Shown here: positions 1 to 6,120 of the stretch, piece after piece
How the letters are laid out: each line of letters opens with the position of its first letter
Numbering within the stretch: the first letter of the stretch is position 1
From: Candidatus Krumholzibacteriia bacterium
Lineage (GTDB): Bacteria; Krumholzibacteriota; Krumholzibacteria; WVZY01; JAKEHA01
Length of the DNA: 6,120 nucleotides
Assembly (NCBI GenBank): GCA_029863355.1
Contig: JAOTVO010000169.1
Coordinates: 1-6,120, forward strand
Direction: 5' to 3'
The notes under the pieces: model-generated
Seen by the model: only the letters and a program-made list of their open reading frames with translations
What the model was told of the DNA's origin: nothing
The model's database searches: none
Position numbers and translations under genes: made by a program

Positions 1-2
1 CC

Positions 3-887
3 AACCTCGGCTACAAGCCGCGCTTCAAGGAGGGTTACTTCCCCGTGCCGCCGACGGACTCCCAGCACGACCTGCGCACCGAGATGATGCTCGAGCTCAA
101 GCGCATCGGTCTCGAGGTGGAGACACAGCACCACGAGGTGGCCACGGCGGGGCAGGCGGAGATCGACCTCAAGTTCAACACGCTTCTGCGCATGGCCGAC
201 CATCTGCTCGTGTACAAGTACGTGGTGCGCAACGTGGCGAGGCGCCACGGCAAGACCGTGACCTTTATGGCCAAGCCCATCTTCAACGACAACGGCTCGG
301 GGATGCACGTGCACCAGAGCCTGTGGAAGGGCGGCAAGCCCCTCTTCGCCGGCAACGGCTACGCCGGCCTGAGCGACGCCGCGCTGCATTACATCGGCGG
401 CATCCTCAAGCACGCGCCGGCCATCCTCGCCTTCTCGAATCCCACGACGAACTCGTACAAGCGACTCGTGCCCGGCTTCGAGGCGCCCGTGAACCTGGCC
501 TACTCGCAGCGCAACCGCAGCGCCGCCGTGCGCATCCCCATGTACTCCCACTCGCCCAAGGCCAAGCGCATCGAGTTCCGATGCCCCGATCCGACCTGCA
601 ATCCGTACTTCGCCTTCTCGGCGATGATGATGGCGGGTCTCGACGGGGTGCAGAACAAGAACATCTACGACCTGCCGCCCGAGGAGCTGGCGTCGATTCC
701 CAAGGCACCCGGCTCGCTGGACGCGGCGCTGGAAGCGTTGGAGTCCGACCACGACTTTCTCCTGAAGGGGGACGTGTTCACCGCGGACGTCATCGAGACG
801 TGGATCGGCTACAAGCGCGAGCGCGAGATTGCCCCCATGGCCAAACGCCCGCACCCCTACGAGTTCTACATGTACTACGACGCGTAG
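3..887 (+). CDS. glnA: Glutamine synthetase type I (C-terminal part, 5' truncated)
   Basis: Glutamine synthetase makes L-glutamine from glutamate, ammonium and ATP in the cytoplasm and normally forms a dodecamer. The frame is open from base 3, so the start lies outside the window. About 294 residues are visible and roughly the first 180 of the family are missing. Family motifs appear in order: GYFPVPP near 36-56, HHEVATAGQ with metal-binding glutamates near 132-158, the NGSGMH ATP/glutamate region near 288-308, the [18 protein letters not shown] signature at 438-491 with the flap glutamate, NRSAAVRIP near 513-539, and [10 protein letters not shown] near 564-593. The tyrosine of NIYDLPPEE (codon 666-668) matches the adenylylation site (Tyr397 in E. 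coli), so activity is probably controlled by GlnE. Compared with recalled family members, about nine residues are missing between GLDGVQNK and NIYDLPPEE. The protein ends in a family-typical acidic/aromatic YMYYDA and a TAG stop. Identification is very secure. Confidence 0.97.
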   Translation, partial: NLGYKPRFKEGYFPVPPTDSQHDLRTEMMLELKRIGLEVETQHHEVATAGQAEIDLKFNTLLRMADHLLVYKYVVRNVARRHGKTVTFMAKPIFNDNGSGMHVHQSLWKGGKPLFAGNGYAGLSDAALHYIGGILKHAPAILAFSNPTTNSYKRLVPGFEAPVNLAYSQRNRSAAVRIPMYSHSPKAKRIEFRCPDPTCNPYFAFSAMMMAGLDGVQNKNIYDLPPEELASIPKAPGSLDAALEALESDHDFLLKGDVFTADVIETWIGYKREREIAPMAKRPHPYEFYMYYDA

Positions 888-892
888 GGGCG

Positions 893-922
893 TTGTCGAT
901 TCGGGCCGGTTCCGCCTATAAT
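893..922 (+). promoter_or_regulatory. glnD: Sigma-70-type promoter for glnD
   Basis: A perfect -10 hexamer TATAAT lies at 917-922, striking in DNA this rich in G and C. A partial -35 match TTGTCG (4 of 6 to TTGACA) lies at 893-898, giving an 18-base spacer. Initiation would be expected near 929, about 40 bases before the glnD ATG. No sigma-54 type GG-N10-GC element was recognised here, so glnD looks housekeeping-expressed. The promoter is inferred from sequence only. Confidence 0.6.
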
Positions 923-924
923 GA

Positions 925-950
925 AGGGGCGTCTCTTGCGAGGCGCCCCT
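925..950 (+). terminator. GC-rich hairpin after glnA, possible terminator
   Basis: Bases 925-934 can pair with 941-950 as a continuous 10-bp stem, including one U-G wobble at 932/943, around the loop CTTGCG. The sequence TCTCTT follows. The stem is strong but the downstream T-run is poor, so it is at best a weak intrinsic terminator for glnA. It begins just after the TATAAT box, so a transcript from that promoter would start inside the left arm and keep only part of the stem. It could alternatively be a 5' leader or 3' end-stabilising structure. Confidence 0.45.
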
Positions 951-967
951 CTCTTGCCAGCGCGAAG

Positions 968-3592
968 ATGACGTCAGCCAAACCCAAACTGCCCGGCGCG
1001 GAAGCCGGCCTCCTGCCACGCGACACGTTTCTCGCCGCGGCCAAGGACTACTTCACCCTGCTCACGCGCCCACTCATCGAGGCGCGCACGGCGCAGACGC
1101 GGGGTAAGGCATTCGCCGCGCACTACACCCGCATGGTGGACACGATCGTCGGCGTCTTGTTCCAGCGCGCGGCGGAGGAGAACGGGCTGGCGAGCGACGC
1201 CACCGACATCGCCGTGATCGCCATGGGGGGCTACGGGCGCGCGGAGCTGGCGCCCTACTCGGACGTGGACGTGCTCGTCGCCTGCTCGCGCAAGACGCCG
1301 GCCGTCGAGGCGGTGGCGGGCGCTTTCATCCGCCTCATGTGGGACTTCGGCTTCGAGCTCGGCCACGCGGTGGAGTCGCTGGTGGAGAGCGAGACGGCGC
1401 TGGCCCAGGACCTCGACACCAAGACCGCGCTCATCGAGAGCCGCTGGGTGTGCGGGTCGCGGCGCGTGGCCAAGCGGCTGGAGCGCCAGATCGCGCGCAT
1501 CCGCCGCCGCGAGCGCCAGGAGTACCTGCGCCGCAAGGTGCGCGACGCGCTGGCGCGCTACGAGAAGTACGGCCGCAGCTTCCAGCTCATCGAGCCCAAC
1601 GTCAAGCTCAGCCCCGGCGGCATGCGCGACTACCAGACCCTGGTCTGGCTGGGACAGGTGGCCGCGCGCACGCGCGGGCTGAGCGCGCTGCACAAGAAGC
1701 GCCTGCTCCTGCGCGGCGAGCAGCGCGAGCTCGAAGAAGCGTACGAGTTTCTGCTGCGCACGCGCGTCGAGCTGCACCTGGCCACGCGCTCCAAGCAGGA
1801 CCAGCTCACCGTGGCCGCGCAGCGGAAGATCGCCGAAGGGCTCGGTTTTCGCGCGCGCGGCGGGCACCTCGCCGTCGAGTCCTTCATGCGCGCGTACTAC
1901 CAGCATACGCGCGCCATCTTCCGCATCACCGTGGACGTGCTCGAGGCGCTCGGCCAAGGCGAGAACGTCGCGGCACTCCTCGGCGACGCGCCCATCACGC
2001 GCGACGGCGACACCATGAACCTGTCCTTGCGCGGGCGCGTGATCGACGCGCGCCCACTCTACGTGTTCGAGCGGCAGAAGGAGGCGGGGAAGCGCCTCGA
2101 CCGCGCCCTGCGCCGCCGCCTCGAAGTGGTGCTCCGCACGCGGCTCAAGGGCGCGGCGGCCTTGAACCGCATGCGCCGCGCCTTCGTCGCCCTCCTCGAC
2201 GACGACCGCCACCTGGCGCTCGTCGTGCGCTCGCTCCACGAGACGCTCTTCCTCGAGCGCATCATCCCCGAGTACGAGCAGCTCACCTGCCTCAAGCGCT
2301 ACGACCTCTACCACGCCTATACCGTGGACGAGCACAGCTTCAAAGTACTCGAGCACATCACTGCGCTCGGCGACGAGGGGGCCGACCCCGCCGACCCCCT
2401 GGTGCGCCTCTACTCCGAGCTACCCGACCGGCGCGTGCTCTTCGTCACGGCACTCCTCCACGACGTGGGCAAGATCGAGGGGCGCGGCCACGCCAAGAAG
2501 GGCGCCGCGCTCGCGCGGAAAATCCTCGCGCGGCTCTTTCTCGACGACGAGACCACCGCGCGCGTGTGCCATCTCATCGAACACCACCTGCTCATGTCGC
2601 ACTTCAGCCAGCGCCGTGACGGCTCCGACTTGGGCACCATCACCGCCTTCTGCGACCGCGTGGGCGAGCGCACCAACCTCAAGTACCTGTGTCTGCTCAC
2701 CTACGCCGACTACCAGGCCACCTCGCCCCAGGTGTGGAACGAGTGGAAGCGCACCCTCCTCTGGGAGCTCTACGCGCGCGCGTACGATTTCATGGCCCGT
2801 CGCGAGAAGCAGCCCGAGGAGGTCTACCAGTCGCACAAGCGCGCGCTCCTCGACGCCTTTGCCGCCGGCGCCGAGCGCGACGCCGCGCTCGCGCACCTCG
2901 ACCTCCTGCCCGGCGGCTATCTGCTCACCATGAGCGCGGAGATGGTGCGCGAGCACCTGCACATGGTGGCGCGGCTCGACGGCGAGCCCTTCCTCGTCAC
3001 CCACGGTCGCGAGGGCGCCGCGCACCAGTTCACCTTCTGCACCCACGACAAGCCCTATCGCCTGTCCCAGCTCTGCGGCGCGCTCACCCTGAACGATTTC
3101 AACATTCTCTACGCGCGCGTCTTCACGCGCCGCGATGGGAAGGTGATTGACGTCTTCTACGTGGAAGACGTCTCCGCCGCGCGCGCCGCCGGCGCGCGCG
3201 ACATGGAGGCGCGCGTGCAGTCCGTCCAGCGCGACCTCGCCGCCATTCTCGCCGGCACCCTCGACCTCGAGGCCGCCACCCGCCGCCACGCCGAGCGCTG
3301 GCGCCGCAAGGCCGGACCCCGCATGGACCACGCCGTCGAGGTCCGGTTCGAGAACGACCTCTCCATCGACCACACCATCATCGACGTGTTCGCCGCCGAC
3401 CGCCCCGGCCTCCTCTACAAGATCACGCGCGCACTATCCACCCAGGACCTCACTATCACGCGCGCCAACATCTCCACCGAAGCCACACGCGCCATCGACT
3501 CCTTCTACGTCGGCGACGCCGAGGGCCGCAAGGTGACCGACGCCTCGGCGCTCACGCGCATCCGCAGCGCCTTGGAGGGCGAGGTGGGATGA
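968..3592 (+). CDS. glnD: Bifunctional PII uridylyltransferase/uridylyl-removing enzyme
   Basis: GlnD adds UMP to PII proteins when glutamine is low and removes it when glutamine is high. The product is 874 residues, close to the 890 of E. coli GlnD. The nucleotidyltransferase motif is complete: GGYGRAELAPYSDVDVL at residues 87-103, with Gly87-Gly88 and the metal-binding Asp99 and Asp101. The helical GlnD/GlnE-type domain carries PGGMRDYQTL from residue 216. An HD hydrolase domain for UMP removal follows, with candidate ligands His449/His456, His498-Asp499 in LLHDVGK, His539-His540 and Asp581. Two ACT domains at about 674-770 and 789-874 should bind glutamine. The frame is open far upstream inside glnA, but ATG 968 is chosen because similarity begins just after it and the promoter lies upstream. 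No good Shine-Dalgarno sequence is visible, so translation may rely on a weak or leaderless-like site. All catalytic elements look intact. Confidence 0.97.
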   Translation: MTSAKPKLPGAEAGLLPRDTFLAAAKDYFTLLTRPLIEARTAQTRGKAFAAHYTRMVDTIVGVLFQRAAEENGLASDATDIAVIAMGGYGRAELAPYSDVDVLVACSRKTPAVEAVAGAFIRLMWDFGFELGHAVESLVESETALAQDLDTKTALIESRWVCGSRRVAKRLERQIARIRRRERQEYLRRKVRDALARYEKYGRSFQLIEPNVKLSPGGMRDYQTLVWLGQVAARTRGLSALHKKRLLLRGEQRELEEAYEFLLRTRVELHLATRSKQDQLTVAAQRKIAEGLGFRARGGHLAVESFMRAYYQHTRAIFRITVDVLEALGQGENVAALLGDAPITRDGDTMNLSLRGRVIDARPLYVFERQKEAGKRLDRALRRRLEVVLRTRLKGAAALNRMRRAFVALLDDDRHLALVVRSLHETLFLERIIPEYEQLTCLKRYDLYHAYTVDEHSFKVLEHITALGDEGADPADPLVRLYSELPDRRVLFVTALLHDVGKIEGRGHAKKGAALARKILARLFLDDETTARVCHLIEHHLLMSHFSQRRDGSDLGTITAFCDRVGERTNLKYLCLLTYADYQATSPQVWNEWKRTLLWELYARAYDFMARREKQPEEVYQSHKRALLDAFAAGAERDAALAHLDLLPGGYLLTMSAEMVREHLHMVARLDGEPFLVTHGREGAAHQFTFCTHDKPYRLSQLCGALTLNDFNILYARVFTRRDGKVIDVFYVEDVSAARAAGARDMEARVQSVQRDLAAILAGTLDLEAATRRHAERWRRKAGPRMDHAVEVRFENDLSIDHTIIDVFAADRPGLLYKITRALSTQDLTITRANISTEATRAIDSFYVGDAEGRKVTDASALTRIRSALEGEVG

Positions 3593-3600
3593 TGTATACT
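3572..3600 (+). promoter_or_regulatory. Putative promoter for the small exported protein gene
   Basis: TATACT at 3595-3600 matches 5 of 6 bases of the -10 consensus. TTGGAG at 3572-3577, inside the last codons of glnD, is a weak -35 (3 of 6). The spacer is 17 bases. Initiation near 3607 would give a leader of about 60 bases before the ATG at 3666. This would allow expression separate from glnD. Confidence 0.5.
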
Positions 3601-3654
3601 TCTTGTGGCCCCCCTCACGCCGCCCCCGTGCTCGCGAACACCCCACCCCTGGGC

Positions 3655-3659
3655 AAGGA
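3655..3659 (+). promoter_or_regulatory. Ribosome binding site deciding the start at 3666
   Basis: AAGGA lies six bases before the ATG at 3666. An in-frame TTG at 3603 would extend the protein by 21 residues, but that start would lie at or before the expected transcription start, and the extension is arginine- and proline-rich and would bury the signal peptide. The site therefore supports the shorter form. Confidence 0.65.
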
Positions 3660-3665
3660 AACGCC

Positions 3666-4097
3666 ATGTCGAGAAGCCATATTTGGATGATCGCTGCGGC
3701 CATCGTGCTGGCGCCCGCCCTCTCCGGCGCGACCGTGGGGCAGCCCGCAAAACCCGGCCAGGAACAGCAGGCGCTCGAAGCCGTCGCCTTTGCGGCCGAC
3801 TTCGGGCTATCCGTCCTGAACGCATACAGCGTCGCCGGCGACGGCAGCTATCTCCTGGGGAGCATCGGCGTCGCCGTCGGCGCCACGACCGCCATCTGGG
3901 CCGGTTCTCAGGACGTACGCACGGACGTGGGACGGGCCGTCATGGTGACGGGCGCCGTCGCGTCGCTCACCGGCGTCTTCTCCATCCTGCGCGCCGTCCA
4001 GGCCCGCGAACCATCTGACGGACGTTCTGCCGTTCCCGATATCAGTGTCGGCGCCGTCGGAAAGAGCCCCGGAATCGTGCTCCGCTGGCGGCTGTAA
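3666..4097 (+). CDS. Small exported or membrane-associated protein of unknown function
   Basis: I do not recognise a family. The predicted product has 143 residues. It begins with a short polar and basic stretch (MSRSHIW), then a hydrophobic core at about residues 8-19 and a small-residue region ALSGA that could be a signal peptidase I site near residue 22. Two further hydrophobic, glycine/alanine-rich segments occur at about 63-80 and 89-109, separated by a charged turn (SQDVRTDVGR). The protein could therefore be an integral membrane protein with two or three spans. The C-terminus GIVLRWRL is basic with alternating hydrophobic residues. A Shine-Dalgarno sequence and an upstream promoter-like element support a real gene. 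It lies 73 bases after glnD on the same strand and ends 13 bases from a convergent gene. A role in nitrogen control cannot be inferred from position alone. Confidence 0.65.
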   Translation: MSRSHIWMIAAAIVLAPALSGATVGQPAKPGQEQQALEAVAFAADFGLSVLNAYSVAGDGSYLLGSIGVAVGATTAIWAGSQDVRTDVGRAVMVTGAVASLTGVFSILRAVQAREPSDGRSAVPDISVGAVGKSPGIVLRWRL

Positions 4098-4110
4098 ACG
4101 GGGCCAATCT

Positions 4111-5688
4111 TCAGTACACGACTGCGTCTGGGGCGAGTGAGGCGGGGTCGATGCCGGCGATGAGGGCGTCGCGGGAGAGGAAGAGGGGGAGGCCGTCGGC
4201 AGCGGCTTCGGCGGCAGTGGTTGCCACGGCGTCCTTGCCGGCGCCGCGGGCGAGGCCGACGGTTTGCATGAGGCGCAGTTCGGCGCCGTTACTTCGAAAG
4301 ACATAGTACGTCGTATTGGGAACGGGGTGCGTGCCGGTGATGCGCCGGGCGTCGGGTGCGCGCGTGTAGAGCTCGTAGACGACGCACGCGTAGCCTTCCC
4401 AATCGACCTGCGCAAACACGCCCGGAGAACCGGCCTCCTGCATCGTTTCCATCACTTGGCGCGCCATGGTGCGCTGGCGGGCGATGCGCGCTTCGGTCTG
4501 CGCGTGGTAGTAGAAGAAGGCGCCGTTGGCGGTCTTGGGGGCGTCGGGGTGCGAGCCGTTGTAGACGCGATAGGCGGCCTCGGGGAGCGCCAGGTTGAGG
4601 GCCGCGATGGCCAGCGCAGTCGCGTAGATGCGACGGGGCGACCACGCCTTGGGCACGAGACAGCCCGCGAGCCAGGCCAGGCCGATGGCGCTCAGGAAGT
4701 AGTGGCGCAGGATGGGTGTGGGTTGTGGGAGCCAGAAGGCGATGGCGGGAAGGATCCAGAGGAGTGCGACGATGACGCGCGCCGTCGTCGCGCTTCCTTC
4801 GTCGCTCGTGAGGTTGTGTCGTCGGGCAAAGAAGTTCGCCAACGTGACGCCCATGCCCGCGAGGGTCGCCACGCCCATTCCCATGACCATCCACGGGACC
4901 GAGCGTTTCATGGCGCCGAGGGATGCGCTCCACGCGTACATGCCGTGGATCATGGACGCGTAGCTTCTGAGGCTATGGCCGGCGCTGGAAGCCTCGCCCG
5001 CGATGAGGCGCGAGACCACGGCGTATGCGGCCACAGACACGGCGGCCACCACGGCGAAGGCCACGAGCCGCCGCGCGCGGCCGGGCTCGACCATGATCGC
5101 GGCCAGCGCGGCGGGCACGACCCACACGATCTCCACGCGGATGACGAGTGCGAGCGCGGCCAGGAGGGCGCTCGGTAGGAGCCACGCGATGCGCAGTGCG
5201 GCGGCATCGAAGCGCCGCCAGGCCAGTGCCGACCCGGCGAGAAGGAACGCGGCGGGGACGAGCGGGTGGAAGTAGGTGCTCGACTCCCACACGAGCGGTG
5301 TGGTTACGAGCACGAGCAGCGCGGCGGTGGCTGTGGTGGGGTCCATTGCGCCGCGAAAGAAGCGGTAGAGCAACCAGGCGAGACCGGCGAAAGAGGCGAT
5401 GCTCAGCCAGTTGAGGAAGCCCATCAGGTGTGCGGGCGAATCGAAAAAGAGCGGGTAGAGCGCGCGGGCGACGAAGTACATCCCGGGGCTCACCTGGCGC
5501 CCGTAGAGGAGGGCGTCCCCGAACTGGGTTTCCGTGCCCATCCCCATGGCCATGCCCGCCGCCATGACGACGGAGTCGGGCTCGGCCATCCCCTGCCGGT
5601 AGACGAACGCGGCGCGCGTCGCGAGCGCAAGGAGCGCGATCGACGCGCCTCGTAACCACTCGCTCTTCCTGTCGTCCCCCACGATCAC
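4111..5688 (-). CDS. Polytopic membrane protein, GT-C glycosyltransferase-like
   Basis: The proposed product has 525 residues. By eye it has about ten to twelve hydrophobic segments between residues 11 and 370 (for example 11-30, 88-108, 143-157, 163-183, 207-229, 262-287, 303-321, 353-370), then a roughly 150-residue soluble tail. The first segment is followed by a loop with AEPDS (Asp38). GT-C glycosyltransferases, which transfer sugars from lipid-linked donors on the outer face of the membrane, keep an acidic residue there. IRVEIVWVVP at 183-192 resembles the Arg-x-Glu membrane-edge motif common in such enzymes. No specific substrate can be named. The start is uncertain: GTG at 5688 overlaps the stop of the upstream gene as GTGA, while an in-frame GTG at 5721 would add 11 residues inside that gene. 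Neither has a clear Shine-Dalgarno sequence, so translational coupling is likely. A different membrane transporter or a protein of unknown function remains possible. Confidence 0.7.
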   Translation of the reverse strand: MIVGDDRKSEWLRGASIALLALATRAAFVYRQGMAEPDSVVMAAGMAMGMGTETQFGDALLYGRQVSPGMYFVARALYPLFFDSPAHLMGFLNWLSIASFAGLAWLLYRFFRGAMDPTTATAALLVLVTTPLVWESSTYFHPLVPAAFLLAGSALAWRRFDAAALRIAWLLPSALLAALALVIRVEIVWVVPAALAAIMVEPGRARRLVAFAVVAAVSVAAYAVVSRLIAGEASSAGHSLRSYASMIHGMYAWSASLGAMKRSVPWMVMGMGVATLAGMGVTLANFFARRHNLTSDEGSATTARVIVALLWILPAIAFWLPQPTPILRHYFLSAIGLAWLAGCLVPKAWSPRRIYATALAIAALNLALPEAAYRVYNGSHPDAPKTANGAFFYYHAQTEARIARQRTMARQVMETMQEAGSPGVFAQVDWEGYACVVYELYTRAPDARRITGTHPVPNTTYYVFRSNGAELRLMQTVGLARGAGKDAVATTAAEAAADGLPLFLSRDALIAGIDPASLAPDAVVY

Positions 5689-6119
5689 TCGCCCAGCTTT
5701 CGGATCATCGACTCGTAGCACGCGCGCACGCGCATCTTGGTCTGCTCGAGCAGCTTGTCGGCGCCTCCCGGCGCGCGTACCTCGAGGAATGCGAACGTGC
5801 GATCGAGGTACCGGGAGAGGCTCTGATGCTTCTCAATGGAGCGGGGAAGTGTGATCTCCTGGAGCTCCATCAGGTGCTCGACGACCCCGTAGAGCTGCAG
5901 CGCGGATTTGCAGGTGTTCGCCTGCTTGCCGTCGATCAAGCGGTGGCGGGCGATGCGGTCGAGTCGCTCGGCGGTGGTGAGGGCGAAGAAGTCGTGGGTC
6001 GGGTCGGCGCGCGCGGCCAGTGCCATCGCGGTGAGGTACTCGACGTCGTAGCGGCCGCCGGGTGAGCGCTTGGTCTCCCACGCGCGGAACTTGGCCGGCG
6101 CGAGGGATTCGACTTTGCG
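5685..6119 (-). CDS. glnE: Probable GlnE-type glutamine synthetase adenylyltransferase, C-terminal end (truncated)
   Basis: The minus-strand frame is open from the right edge to a TGA at 5687-5685, showing the last 144 residues. The start is outside the window. Near its visible beginning it has KRSPGGRYDVEYL, with the motif GGxxDxE at 6059-6039. This corresponds to GGMVDIEF in E. coli GlnE, in the helical domain that follows each nucleotidyltransferase domain of GlnE and GlnD. About 115 mostly helical residues follow, including VEHLMELQ and LPRSIEK, close to the roughly 100 that follow this motif in E. coli GlnE. The nearby glnA, with an adenylylation tyrosine, and glnD support GlnE, which adds AMP to or removes it from glutamine synthetase. 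The sequence is divergent and the catalytic domains are not visible. A second GlnD-like or other protein with the same helical domain is possible. Confidence 0.6.
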   Translation of the reverse strand, partial: RKVESLAPAKFRAWETKRSPGGRYDVEYLTAMALAARADPTHDFFALTTAERLDRIARHRLIDGKQANTCKSALQLYGVVEHLMELQEITLPRSIEKHQSLSRYLDRTFAFLEVRAPGGADKLLEQTKMRVRACYESMIRKLGE

Positions 6120-6120
6120 G

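Noticed and set aside
323..967. Upstream extension of the glnD frame through glnA
   Set aside because: The extension is an arginine-rich out-of-frame reading of glnA. GlnD similarity and a suitable ATG begin at 968, downstream of a promoter, so a fusion is not supported.
974..2356. Long antisense reading frame of 460 codons opposite glnD
   Set aside because: Composition is rich in Ala, Glu, Val, Arg and His with no recognisable domain. It is the mirror of strongly G/C-biased glnD codons, and glnD is certain from its motifs.
1339..2619. Same-strand reading frame of 426 codons inside glnD
   Set aside because: It is dominated by Arg, Ala and Pro, typical of a shifted frame in GC-rich DNA. It has no motif and glnD covers it entirely.
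3177..3202. Near-perfect GC palindrome with 9-base arms in glnD
   Set aside because: It encodes the alanine/arginine-rich linker between the two ACT domains, so repeated GCG/CGC/GCC codons explain it. It has no T-run or intergenic position.
2420..3373. Antisense reading frame of 317 codons opposite the 3' half of glnD
   Set aside because: It has the same low-complexity shadow character, and stop codons are rare on the opposite strand of GC-rich genes.
4066..4104. Inverted repeat GCCCCG/CGGGGC around the end of the small exported protein gene, considered as a terminator
   Set aside because: The arms are only six bases with a 27-base loop, and no T-run follows. The 13-base convergent gap holds no convincing terminator for either gene.
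4264..5178. Plus-strand reading frame of 304 codons opposite the membrane protein gene
   Set aside because: It is rich in Arg, Gly, His and Asp without domains. The minus-strand frame gives clear repeated hydrophobic segments, which is the more meaningful reading.

Overview
This is a GC-rich bacterial window carrying genes for the regulation of nitrogen assimilation. Two genes are identified with high confidence from their motifs. They are the 3' part of glnA (type I glutamine synthetase, truncated by the left edge) and a complete glnD (uridylyltransferase/uridylyl-removing enzyme for PII proteins). A third gene, cut by the right edge and on the opposite strand, looks like the C-terminal end of glnE, the glutamine synthetase adenylyltransferase. 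Strong G/C preference at third codon positions, a tyrosine in the adenylylation context of glutamine synthetase, and a full-length GlnD suggest a high-GC Gram-negative bacterium with Proteobacteria-style nitrogen control. The window does not allow a firm taxonomic placement.

Layout from left to right: glnA (+, partial) ends at 887. A short 80-base gap follows, with a consensus TATAAT box and a GC-rich hairpin. glnD (+) runs from 968 to 3592. A TATACT promoter at its 3' end leads into a small exported or membrane protein gene (+, 3666-4097) of unknown function. Convergent to this, and only 13 bases away, is a minus-strand gene (4111-5688) for a large polytopic membrane protein with a soluble C-terminal tail, resembling GT-C type glycosyltransferases. 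It is preceded on the minus strand by the glnE-like gene (5685 to beyond the right edge), whose stop codon overlaps the proposed GTG start of the membrane protein in a GTGA arrangement. These two are probably co-transcribed.

How the genes fit together: GlnA makes glutamine from glutamate and ammonium. GlnD senses glutamine through its C-terminal ACT domains and uridylylates or deuridylylates PII. In the enteric model, PII and its uridylylated form then direct GlnE to deadenylylate or adenylylate GlnA at one tyrosine, which is present here. The target enzyme, the upstream sensor and probably the final modifier thus lie within about 6 kb. The PII gene itself is not in the window.

The most unusual points are an apparent in-frame loss of about nine residues in GlnA directly before the adenylylation tyrosine, the promoter-hairpin overlap between glnA and glnD, and the coupling of a glnE-like gene to a membrane glycosyltransferase-like gene. 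No mobile element, CRISPR array, tRNA or rRNA was recognised. I see no clear evidence of a wholly new system.
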